In this document: positions 7,368-14,775 of the stretch, piece after piece
How positions within the stretch are numbered: the first letter of the stretch is position 1
How the letters are laid out: every line of letters starts with the position of its first letter
Source: UBA4661 sp002405405
Lineage (GTDB): Bacteria > Bacteroidota > Ignavibacteria > Kapaibacteriales > UBA4661
Length of the DNA: 17,508 nucleotides
Direction: 5' to 3'
Assembly: GCA_036847245.1 (NCBI GenBank)
Contig: DAIUAL010000054.1
Span: 1-17,508 of the forward strand
Translations under genes and position numbers: made by a program
Notes under the pieces: model-generated
What the model saw: the letters and a program-made list of their open reading frames with translations, nothing else
Databases searched by the model: none
Told to the model about the DNA's origin: nothing

Positions 7368-9836
7368 TTACGGGGTAATGCGAAGTGCAATTTGATTGGT
7401 TGCTTGGAGCAGAATGGGGAGTTGTCTCTCAGTAATGATTGTTTCAAATTCGCGGAGAGTAGCGATATTTTCTTGTGAAAGTTGGTCGTACGCGAGCAAT
7501 TGACGGATCAACTCTAAACAACGCTCATACTCTTGAAAGAATAAAGCATCAATTAAGTCAAGAATAAGACCGCGAGATTCAGCAGGAAGATGATTAGACA
7601 TATCCATTAGAGTATGCGCGAGATGTTCTGCTTTAGCAAAAATTGCATGCTCATTAATGTCTTCATGGTCGTTCTTGTTGGCTGTATCATGATTGTGATT
7701 ATTCTTGCTGTACGCAAGTACATCATCAAGACTCGATGACTCATGTTCAACCATATTGTGGTTCAAGTAATGAGGGGTGGATAGTTCGTCAGAATGTGTA
7801 CTTTGATGTGTATCAATTGAGTCCGACATTGACGGAAGAGATGCATCTGGAATAATTGTTGTATATCGTTGAGGTGCAATCGATATTTCGGTACTGGGAA
7901 TATGAAGAGTAAATTCTGCACCGTTGGATGTATCGGTACGATTTTGAGCGGTAATTGTACCACCATGGAGCTCCGTAATTTGTTTGGCAATCGTTAATCC
8001 AATACCAGTTGACGATTCACCACCTGTAGGTCGTGCGGAAAGTTTCTGAAAAGAGAGAAAAAGTCGTTGGAAATCTTCAGGTTTGAATCCGGGTCCTTGA
8101 TCGAGAATGCGACATATAAAGTGATTATCTGAACTGATATTAACGATAACATGTATTTGAGTATTTGTTGGAGAGTATTTCAATGCATTGCTGATGATGT
8201 TTTCCATGACTTGCTTCAGGCGATCATGATCGGCGACTACAAAACAGTGCAGTGGTAGATCGGCAACAATCATTTGCTTTTTCTTGCGTGCAATGAGAGC
8301 AAAGTCTCGAATGGTATCGAGAATCATGGCGCAGACCTCAAATCTTGCCGGATGCAATTCCATATTGCGAGACTCGGCTGCAGTCATGTCAAGCATATCA
8401 CTAATGAACCGTTTCATGCGCTGTACTGACTGTAAAATCGCATCTGTATTGGTCATGAGTGTATTAATATTTGCTTCTCCTTTTCGGAGATATACCTGGA
8501 TCATTTCCGTGCTGAGCTGAATACCTCCTAGAGGATTTTTAAGATCATGAGCAACAATACTCATGAGGCGCATTTTGTAATTATTTGCTTCAGTAAGCTG
8601 ATAATTCAACAGAGAAAGTTTTGTGTTGGCTGATTCTAATGCAGCCTTTTGCTCTACAAGGATTTCATTGGTTTTTTTACGCTGATGATTTGCATACACC
8701 ATAAAACCAACTAATACCAATACCATTGCAACGACAGCGATTAAACCATTCCGTAGCGCAGCATCGACTTTCTGTTCTTCTTCAAGAATAGTAATTTTTG
8801 CTTGTTGCAAAGTTGATTGTAAAGATTCGATTTGTCCTACCGTCCGGGCATTGAGTAGAGAGTCATGAAGAATTACTGCTGAATCACGATAGGTATATGC
8901 ACGAGCAAAATCTTTTTTACTTCGATATGCTTCTGCAAGGTAATTGTATCCATCCTGAATGCGGTATAAAAATCGTGATGACTTAGCAATCTCCAAGCCC
9001 TTATGATAGTATGCAAGAGCAGAGTCATACTTATCTTGACGCAAGGACAAGAGACCTAAAAAATAATAAGCACGAGTCAAGACAATAACATTCGTTGAAG
9101 CAGTCGGGTGGTTGAGGGCACTATCCGTTAACGTACGTGCCATCCTGAGATTGCCGGCATCGAGTGCAATGATAGCATTGTTGATTAAGTAGAACGGGAT
9201 ACCGCCTGCATTATATTGCTTAGAATATATAAATGCACGCTGATTATAAATCATTGCAGAATCACGCATGTTGTTCATCTGCAAAAAAGAGTATGCGATA
9301 TTCAGATAAGGGGCGACAACGCGAGCGAAATTTTTCGCTTGTGCAAAGTAGTTTGCTGCGCGATTGTAGTATTCAATAGACTTAAGATAATTACCCTGCT
9401 CAAACATAATGATGCCAAGACCATTATAGCTTTCGCCCAGACCAGAATAATCATCATTTGCTTCGAATTTAGCTATAGCATCGGTGTAGTTCTGAATTGC
9501 TTCACCAAAAAAACCACGTCGCTGTGCAGCAAAGCCTATTACGCGTTCTGCTCGTGCTATACCAATTTCCCAGCCGATTGATCGTGCTGCATTGAGTGAC
9601 GCTATAGCATATTTTTTGGTCGTATCATAACTTAAAGTATTGTAGTTCAAAGCGAGGGCAAGCAGAGCACTAATATGGTTTGTATCTTTGGTTGTTGTTG
9701 TTTGAATAACTCTGCGCAAACTGTCATTGGCAGCAGCGCGTAGGTACGATGTAGTCACATTCAACCAAAGGCAGATAAGCAACGCTGTACGCCATAGCCA
9801 AGTAATAGAGAGACTGCATTGAGAATCGTGAAGCAT
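7368..9836 (-). CDS. TPR-repeat membrane sensor histidine kinase with His-rich C-terminal tail
   Basis: Two-component sensor kinase of 822 aa. Numbering is from the ATG at 9836, chosen because AGGA lies five bases upstream and a signal-like hydrophobic segment (LLICLWLNV) follows at once; a start at 9983 would extend into the divergent gene's 5' region. Residues ~50-330 form TPR-like helical pairs (periplasmic sensor). A membrane segment lies at ~363-382 and a coiled coil at ~384-417. The H-box is VAHDLKNPLGG with phospho-acceptor His430. HATPase motifs are the N-box ENIISNALKY (Asn550), G1 DQGPGF (579-584) and G2 TGIGL (610-614), all intact. Residues ~651-822 are an extra tail: a low-complexity linker with about a dozen His, then a helical segment (AHTLMDMSNHL, EYERCLELIRQLL) of uncertain type. 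No response regulator lies in the window, so the partner is elsewhere; it may act with the kinase-like protein at 6535-7326. Confidence 0.9.
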   Translation of the reverse strand: MLHDSQCSLSITWLWRTALLICLWLNVTTSYLRAAANDSLRRVIQTTTTKDTNHISALLALALNYNTLSYDTTKKYAIASLNAARSIGWEIGIARAERVIGFAAQRRGFFGEAIQNYTDAIAKFEANDDYSGLGESYNGLGIIMFEQGNYLKSIEYYNRAANYFAQAKNFARVVAPYLNIAYSFLQMNNMRDSAMIYNQRAFIYSKQYNAGGIPFYLINNAIIALDAGNLRMARTLTDSALNHPTASTNVIVLTRAYYFLGLLSLRQDKYDSALAYYHKGLEIAKSSRFLYRIQDGYNYLAEAYRSKKDFARAYTYRDSAVILHDSLLNARTVGQIESLQSTLQQAKITILEEEQKVDAALRNGLIAVVAMVLVLVGFMVYANHQRKKTNEILVEQKAALESANTKLSLLNYQLTEANNYKMRLMSIVAHDLKNPLGGIQLSTEMIQVYLRKGEANINTLMTNTDAILQSVQRMKRFISDMLDMTAAESRNMELHPARFEVCAMILDTIRDFALIARKKKQMIVADLPLHCFVVADHDRLKQVMENIISNALKYSPTNTQIHVIVNISSDNHFICRILDQGPGFKPEDFQRLFLSFQKLSARPTGGESSTGIGLTIAKQITELHGGTITAQNRTDTSNGAEFTLHIPSTEISIAPQRYTTIIPDASLPSMSDSIDTHQSTHSDELSTPHYLNHNMVEHESSSLDDVLAYSKNNHNHDTANKNDHEDINEHAIFAKAEHLAHTLMDMSNHLPAESRGLILDLIDALFFQEYERCLELIRQLLAYDQLSQENIATLREFETIITERQLPILLQATNQIALRITP

Positions 9837-10007
9837 GATGATCCTACCGCAAAGACACGTATGATAATGAGCAAAACAAGCATACCCAATGTATAGCAGT
9901 GAGAAGCCGAATCTACATATTTTTTTTTGCAACTCAGGCGACACATTTTTAGCGGTGTTCGAGCAGAGAACAATAGATTGCAATATAGGTGTCTTTTTAT
10001 TAGTGTA
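9837..10007. promoter_or_regulatory. Divergent promoter region, kinase / TauE permease
   Basis: This 171-base stretch lies between the chosen starts of the minus-strand kinase (9836) and the plus-strand permease (10008) and must carry the promoters of both. TCCT at 9842-9845 is the kinase ribosome binding site (AGGA on the minus strand). No confident promoter hexamers were found by eye. Both genes have longer in-frame alternatives that extend into this stretch, and these would overlap each other, which argues for the shorter starts. Confidence 0.45.
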
Positions 10008-10820
10008 ATGTCTATGATAATCATTGAAAGTCTGCTTCTGTTTTGTCTTGGTTTAGTCTCCGGAGGGGTAAATTCTATTGCAGGTGGCGGTGGCTTATTA
10101 CAATTGCCCGGTCTGCTCTTTATTGCATCACTTGCCGGTAGTCAAGCAGGGGGGGCGGTTGCATTACAGTCATATTTCGGTGCAAATAAAATTGCTTCTT
10201 TTGCAGGGGCTATCATGGCAATGCGTGAATATGGACAACGCGTTGCTTTGCCTAAAGGTATGATTATAGGAGCATGCTGTGCATCTTTTATCGGTGGTGT
10301 TATAGGAACATATACCTTGCTTTTAACTCCAAATGATATTCTTAAACCGATTGTCTTGGTTCTGATGGCTCTAGCACTCGGTGTTGTACTATATCAACGT
10401 TCTTTTGGGCACGCACATATGCCACGTTTACGTGGATGGTTAGAAATTTTTACCGGTGTATGTTTGGGTGGTGCTTTAGGGTTTTATGATGGTTTTTTTG
10501 GACCGGGCACAGGTAGTTATTTGATTAGTTGTTTTGTGCTATTATTCGGTTACGAACTTCTGATTGCTACTGCTTGTGCTAAAGCGGTCAACCTTATGAG
10601 TAATGGTGCGTCGGTACTGATGTTTGGTATATCAGGAGCTGTATCGTTACAGATTATTTTAATTTCTGCCGTGCCGCTTGGCTTTGGCAATATTGTGGGT
10701 GCAATGATCGGTTCGCGGTTAGCATTGCGTGGTGGGAATGTATTCATCAGACGGATATTGAGCGGTATGATTACATTAGCGTTTATTTTACTCGCATGGC
10801 GCTGGTATGGTATGGGATAA
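10008..10820 (+). CDS. TauE/SafE-family permease (probable anion exporter)
   Basis: Inner-membrane transporter of 270 aa, almost entirely hydrophobic with about eight membrane segments, the usual length and layout of the TauE/SafE family (DUF81). Family signatures are visible in both halves: SGGVNSIAGGGGLLQLPGLL near the N-terminus, and GALGFYDGFFGPGTGSYL in the second repeat ('Gf.dGf.GpGtG'). Members export sulfite, sulfoacetate or related small organic anions, or are uncharacterised; the substrate is not evident here. ATG 10008 is preferred over an upstream in-frame ATG at 9927 because the extra 27 residues are charged and unlike the family; ATG 10014 is equally possible. No strong Shine-Dalgarno is seen. 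It lies 51 bases before the metallo-hydrolase gene and is probably co-transcribed with it. A YfcA-type label would fit equally well. Confidence 0.9.
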   Translation: MSMIIIESLLLFCLGLVSGGVNSIAGGGGLLQLPGLLFIASLAGSQAGGAVALQSYFGANKIASFAGAIMAMREYGQRVALPKGMIIGACCASFIGGVIGTYTLLLTPNDILKPIVLVLMALALGVVLYQRSFGHAHMPRLRGWLEIFTGVCLGGALGFYDGFFGPGTGSYLISCFVLLFGYELLIATACAKAVNLMSNGASVLMFGISGAVSLQIILISAVPLGFGNIVGAMIGSRLALRGGNVFIRRILSGMITLAFILLAWRWYGMG

Positions 10821-10871
10821 AAGATCGCTGCGTAGAAACCGCATGCATGGCTTTCATTAATTTTTTTAAAT

Positions 10872-11507
10872 ATGACAACGCACATTTTTTCTTTTGAGGC
10901 TGGCCCTGTTGCAACGTTTGGATATATCGCTGCTGACATGGTAACACGACAAGCGGTCGTTATTGATTCACCCCTTGATAGCTTGCATGATATGCTATCT
11001 GTTATTCAGGAAAATTCTTTGCTGGTGCAAGCAATTCTTTTAACACATTCTCATTGGGATCACACAGGTAATGCACATGCGCTCAAGCAAGCAACACAGG
11101 CACCGATTTATTGCCATCCTTTTGATGCCTATCGCCTTGTTGAACCGATGAAGCATACTATGTTTCGATTGCCTTTTATAATTGAACCATCGCCCCTTGA
11201 TCAAGAATTACATCATGGATATAGAATTGCATGTGGCGTATGGAATTTTGATGTTCGCCACACACCCGGGCATACTGAGGGTGGTGTGTGTTTTATTGAT
11301 CACACGCAGAATATTGCTTTTGTGGGGGATACACTTTTTGCTGGAAGTATTGGACGAACTGATTTGCCGGGTGGAAATACACAGCAATTATTAGCGTCTA
11401 TTCATCGGGAGCTCATGCCATTACCCGATACCATGCAGTTTTTTGCCGGACATGGTGATTCTTCCACCATTGGCTATGAACGTGCGCATAATCCCTTCTT
11501 GAGATAA
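10872..11507 (+). CDS. MBL-fold hydrolase, glyoxalase II-like (YcbL type)
   Basis: Cytoplasmic 211-aa metallo-beta-lactamase-fold hydrolase with a two-metal centre. Metal-binding motifs are complete: THSHWDH (H59, H61, D63, H64), H134 in TPGHTEGG, D153 in FVGDTLF, and H194 in FAGHG. The segment SIGRTDLPGGN and the ending STIGYERAHNPFL are typical of the short YcbL-type hydroxyacylglutathione hydrolase group, which lacks the C-terminal substrate domain of classical GloB. The likely reaction is thioester hydrolysis, but related persulfide dioxygenases (ETHE1/BLH) share this fold; the nearby TauE-type permease makes a sulfur role worth considering. The start ATG has only T/A-rich sequence upstream and no Shine-Dalgarno. 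No obvious terminator follows; the next gene begins 206 bases downstream. Confidence 0.9.
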   Translation: MTTHIFSFEAGPVATFGYIAADMVTRQAVVIDSPLDSLHDMLSVIQENSLLVQAILLTHSHWDHTGNAHALKQATQAPIYCHPFDAYRLVEPMKHTMFRLPFIIEPSPLDQELHHGYRIACGVWNFDVRHTPGHTEGGVCFIDHTQNIAFVGDTLFAGSIGRTDLPGGNTQQLLASIHRELMPLPDTMQFFAGHGDSSTIGYERAHNPFLR

Positions 11508-11555
11508 TCCTCTTTGGGATTACATCAATCACAGTTGCAGATATACCGCTACCAA

Positions 11556-11579
11556 ATGACAAAATGAACTTCTTGTCAT
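11556..11579. promoter_or_regulatory. Inverted repeat ATGACAA-N10-TTGTCAT
   Basis: Seven-base perfect arms in the 206-base gap upstream of the LptE-like gene, about 135 bases before its start. No T-tract follows, so an operator or mRNA leader hairpin is more likely than a terminator. No regulator is identified. Confidence 0.3.
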
Positions 11580-11713
11580 GGAGTCGTCATAACAAACTCA
11601 TTCTGAGGAGTGCATTTTTGTTGCACACAAAAGCAACAAGCAAATGCAACGAGCACAGTTCTTACGCAGTAGAACAGACAATATAGCTTTGTGATACCTA
11701 TCATCTTTTTTGT

Positions 11714-12280
11714 GTGAGCATCGTGAATTTCATTCTTCGATATTGTACTTCGGTCTTGTGTGTTCGCTTAGTTGTGTTATTGTGTTACGTTGTTTGTGGT
11801 TCTTTGATACTCACTGGTTGCTATTCCTTCACGGGTAATTCGATACCACCGCATCTGACGACATTGTCAATTGCAACAGCTGACGATGAAAGTTCATTTG
11901 GTGATGCCTTACTGCGTGAGCGATTGACGCAACAGTTGGTTACGCGATTTCGGAATGATAATTCTTTTCGCCTCGTGCAGGAAAATGCTACTGCCAATCT
12001 TTCTACAACGATTGTTTCGGTTGTAGAGGAAACAGTAACCTTAGCTCCCGCAGGGCAAACACTCGATCGAGCTGAAAGCGAACTCGATCGCAAAATGACG
12101 GTAACAGTTCGCGTTCGATATGAAGACCGTGTAAAGAAAGTTCAGATTTGGGAAAAAAACTTTACTCAATTCCGTAACTATCCGATTGCACAAGGCTTTA
12201 CAGCGCGTGCTTCTGCTGTTGATGTTGCACTGACACGTATTGCTGAGGATGTTCTTTTGGCTGTGGTGTCAGGCTGGTAA
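11714..12280 (+). CDS. LptE-like outer-membrane lipoprotein
   Basis: Predicted 188-aa lipoprotein. A hydrophobic segment (~12-34) ends in the lipobox LTGC with Cys36 as lipidation site, followed by YSFTGNSIPPHLTTLSI, the usual opening of Bacteroidota LptE-family proteins ('CgYsf.G.s.p...Tv.i..f.N'). Later parts fit the LptE alpha/beta fold: ALLRERLTQQLVTRF (helix), then LSTTIVSVVEETVTL and a conserved-type strand VTVRVRYEDRVKKVQIWEKN. LptE plugs the LptD barrel that inserts lipopolysaccharide into the outer leaflet. No ATG is available: the start is GTG, either 11714 or 11723, and neither has a clear Shine-Dalgarno, so the boundary is uncertain by three residues. The glycosyltransferase gene follows after 100 bases. 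A generic outer-membrane lipoprotein is the alternative if family searches fail. Confidence 0.82.
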   Translation: MSIVNFILRYCTSVLCVRLVVLLCYVVCGSLILTGCYSFTGNSIPPHLTTLSIATADDESSFGDALLRERLTQQLVTRFRNDNSFRLVQENATANLSTTIVSVVEETVTLAPAGQTLDRAESELDRKMTVTVRVRYEDRVKKVQIWEKNFTQFRNYPIAQGFTARASAVDVALTRIAEDVLLAVVSGW

Positions 12281-12380
12281 ATAGAAAATGCACGAACAAT
12301 CACGAAAAGCAAACGCACAATAGATATTCTTTGAGAATCGTATTCTTCACTCTTTTCACTTTTCCTCTTTCCTTCCAACT

Positions 12381-13886
12381 ATGGAAACACTGATACGCTT
12401 CCTTCCCTCCGAAAATGTTTTGATGGGATTGTACTTCTTCTCCATGTGTGTGCTGTTTCTTTTCGGATGCTATGGTTTAGTAATGATTTATTACTTCCAT
12501 CGCACACGCAATAATGTTGTTTCTGTTGAGCGTCCGCTCGGAGAACTCGTTGCAGAGAATGGTAGTGTGTATCCAATGGTAACGATTCAGTTGCCTGTCT
12601 TCAATGAAGCGTATGTTGTCGAGCGCATTGTGAAAACGGTCTGCGAGATGGATTATCCAAAGGAAAGATTAGAAATACAGATTCTCGATGATTCTACGGA
12701 TGATACCGTCGAGGTTTGTCGTGAACTTGCTGCACGCTTTGCCGCGCAAGGGTATGATATCAAACATTTACACCGTACTAATCGCGAGGGTTTCAAAGCC
12801 GGTGCCTTAAAGGCAGGTCTTGCAACAGCAAAAGGTGAATTTATTGCCATTTTTGATGCTGATTTTGTTCCCAAGAAGGATTTTTTGCAACGGACTATCC
12901 CACATTTTTTCAACAATGAAAAGACAGGTATGGTGCAAACACGTTGGGAACATTTGAATGAAAACTATTCGTTCTTGACTCGCGTGCAGGCTCTTGCTTT
13001 AGATGGTCATTTTGTTATGGATCAGCAGGTTGCAAACAAAGCAGGGTTCTTTATCATCTTCAATGGTACGGCAGGTGTATGGCGTAAATCAACAATTATT
13101 GATGCCGGTAATTGGCAACATGACACCATTACTGAAGATCGTGATTTGAGCTATCGTGCACAGTTGCGTGGATGGAAATTTGTCTATTTAAATGATGTAA
13201 CCTCGCCAGCAGAATTGCCTGCAGAAATTAATGCACTAAAGTCACAGCAGTTTCGTTGGACAAAAGGTGCAATTGAAGTTGCAAAAAAACTTGTTCCTAT
13301 GGTATGGAAATCAGACATTTCACTCAGTGAAAAAGTTCATTGTTCATTCCATTTGACAAATAACATCGTTTATCCTTTTATCACGCTTGTCGCAATGCTG
13401 AATGTACCATTGGTACTGATCAAAAATACCATTGGCGGCTTTGATACAATCTTTACAATCATGGGCATATTTACGTTGGCATCGGTTAGTACATTTGCTT
13501 TCTATACCTATGCGCAATGGAATATTCATGAGGACTGGCGTAAGCGCATTTTACTCTTTCCGGTCTTTATGGCAGGTAGCACAGGGTTGGCTCTCAACAA
13601 TACTCGTGCTGTTTTTGAAGCACTCTTCAATAAGAAAACTGAATTTGTCCGTACACCAAAATACGGCACAGTAACCGCAAAAGAAGAATGGCGCACGAAC
13701 AAGTACAAACAGAAAAAAATTAGCAAAACAATTTTTTTTGAATTGGGTTTTGCATTGTATTACCTAGTTGGCATCGCTGTATCGATCTATTTCTTAGAGA
13801 TTTCGATTCTGCCATTTCAAATGATGTTCTTGATGGGTTTTGCAACGATTGGATTGCTCTCTGCTCGTCATGCACTGACAAAGTAA
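12381..13886 (+). CDS. Processive family-2 glycosyltransferase, CslA/BcsA-like, membrane-integral
   Basis: Polysaccharide-polymerising GT2 enzyme of 501 aa with its catalytic domain on the cytoplasmic face. One membrane helix lies at ~15-38 and several between ~325 and 490. All processive GT2 motifs are present: LPVFNEAYVVE (71-81), the DDS nucleotide-binding motif (103-105), DAD (159-161), the catalytic base in TED (251-253) and the acceptor-site QQFRW (289-293). The post-catalytic stretch LNNTRAVFEAL with FVRTPKYG is typical of the bacterial group related to plant CslA (glucomannan/beta-glycan synthases). There is no PilZ domain, unlike BcsA, so direct c-di-GMP control is not expected. No BcsB-type partner or glycosidase is adjacent. 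The sugar and product cannot be told from sequence. The start ATG is preceded by pyrimidine-rich sequence without a Shine-Dalgarno. Transcription ends at the hairpin at 13986-14021. Confidence 0.92.
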   Translation: METLIRFLPSENVLMGLYFFSMCVLFLFGCYGLVMIYYFHRTRNNVVSVERPLGELVAENGSVYPMVTIQLPVFNEAYVVERIVKTVCEMDYPKERLEIQILDDSTDDTVEVCRELAARFAAQGYDIKHLHRTNREGFKAGALKAGLATAKGEFIAIFDADFVPKKDFLQRTIPHFFNNEKTGMVQTRWEHLNENYSFLTRVQALALDGHFVMDQQVANKAGFFIIFNGTAGVWRKSTIIDAGNWQHDTITEDRDLSYRAQLRGWKFVYLNDVTSPAELPAEINALKSQQFRWTKGAIEVAKKLVPMVWKSDISLSEKVHCSFHLTNNIVYPFITLVAMLNVPLVLIKNTIGGFDTIFTIMGIFTLASVSTFAFYTYAQWNIHEDWRKRILLFPVFMAGSTGLALNNTRAVFEALFNKKTEFVRTPKYGTVTAKEEWRTNKYKQKKISKTIFFELGFALYYLVGIAVSIYFLEISILPFQMMFLMGFATIGLLSARHALTK

Positions 13887-13985
13887 GTATTCGACACAAG
13901 GTAATATTAGTTGAAAATTTGGTGTTGCAAACAAAGGGGATATACACCAAAAGATCCACTCCTTATAGTGGTGAAGTGAAGAAGC

Positions 13986-14021
13986 AAAAAAGGCGACTCT
14001 GTCAAAAGAGCCGCCTTTTTT
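13986..14021. terminator. Bidirectional intrinsic terminator
   Basis: Inverted repeat of two 15-base arms (AAAAAAGGCGACTCT at 13986-14000, AGAGCCGCCTTTTTT at 14007-14021) with a 6-base loop, giving A and T tracts on the outer side for both strands. The plus-strand RNA has one A-C mismatch; the minus-strand RNA has a G-U pair at that position, so the hairpin is more stable for the minus-strand SOD transcript. It lies between convergent stop codons at 13886 and 14068. Confidence 0.93.
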
Positions 14022-14067
14022 GTTTACATCTTGCTTGCTACGACAGTGTTTGTATCAAAACACAACC

Positions 14068-14694
14068 TTATCGTGCGAACTTTTTGTATCGATCATTAAT
14101 ACGACCCCAGTGCAAGTTATTTAAGAAGTTATCAATGTACTTTACACGACCTGGTCCATCTTTGTGATAGTAGGCATGTTCAAATACATCGCAGGCAATC
14201 AAAGGCACACCACCCCAAATTGCACCATAATGGTGCTCATCAACCAACACTGTAAGCAAGCGATTACTGTAGAGTTGGTCCCACGCAAGCACACCCCAGC
14301 CTGAGAGTTTCGCTGATGTTGCTGTTGCTTTGAAATCGGCTTTCCACGCATCGAGTGAACCAAATTCTTTTTCGATAGCGATTACGATTTCAAGGTCAGC
14401 AGATGCAATACCATCACCACCGAGATTATCCCAATATACATCATGGAGAACGGGACCAGCATGATTCCAAGTCATACGACGTTTCAATTCACCAAAGTCT
14501 GACCAATTTCCGTTGGCAGCCGTTTTATCAGCATTGGGCAGTGCCTGCTCGATTTTGTTAAGGAAATTGACATACCCCTTATGATGAGTATTATAGTGCC
14601 AATCCGATGTTTCAGGCGAAACAACTGTTTTTAATAATTCTTTTGCTTCCTCATCGGAATATGGACGTGCATTAAATTTCCATTCGTACGTCAT
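14068..14694 (-). CDS. Cytoplasmic superoxide dismutase, His-type (probable Fe-SOD)
   Basis: Second Fe/Mn-family SOD, 208 aa, without an export signal and so cytoplasmic. Predicted ligands are H33 (WHYNTHHKGYV), H84 (GPVLHDVYW), D169 and H173 (CDVFEHAYY). Gly80 sits four residues before H84. The outer-sphere position filled by Gln in E. coli enzymes appears to be His154 (VDEHHYG), 15 residues before D169. This spacing and the Gly/His pair match the Mycobacterium tuberculosis Fe-SOD (His145, ligand Asp160) and archaeal enzymes. The sequence differs widely from the SOD at 4600-5340, so the two are not recent duplicates. The loop around ALPNADKTAANGNWSDFGEL and the ending NNLHWGRINDRYKKFAR are unusual for the family. 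A strong ribosome binding site (AAAAGGGGAT) lies about seven bases before the ATG. The ferredoxin gene lies 81 bases upstream and may be in the same transcript. Confidence 0.93.
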   Translation of the reverse strand: MTYEWKFNARPYSDEEAKELLKTVVSPETSDWHYNTHHKGYVNFLNKIEQALPNADKTAANGNWSDFGELKRRMTWNHAGPVLHDVYWDNLGGDGIASADLEIVIAIEKEFGSLDAWKADFKATATSAKLSGWGVLAWDQLYSNRLLTVLVDEHHYGAIWGGVPLIACDVFEHAYYHKDGPGRVKYIDNFLNNLHWGRINDRYKKFAR

Positions 14695-14775
14695 AAAGAT
14701 CCCCTTTTAAATAAGACAAGAATAGTGGAACAACATAATTTATATTCAACAGTATTACCAATTCAGCTACTAGCT

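Noticed and set aside
8284..8520. Plus-strand ORF of 78 codons inside the TPR kinase gene
   Set aside because: Antisense to the H-box/dimerisation region of a well-conserved kinase; no support as a gene.
9837..9983. Longer N-terminus (49 residues) for the TPR kinase
   Set aside because: The ATG at 9836 has AGGA at good spacing and is followed directly by a signal-like segment; the extension would occupy the divergent promoter region.
9927..10007. Longer N-terminus (27 residues) for the TauE permease
   Set aside because: The added residues are charged and unlike the family start; the extension would run into the divergent kinase leader.
11505..11522. TAATCC-N6-GGATTA hairpin at the metallo-hydrolase stop codon as a terminator
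   Set aside because: The stem is six AT-rich base pairs and no T-tract follows.
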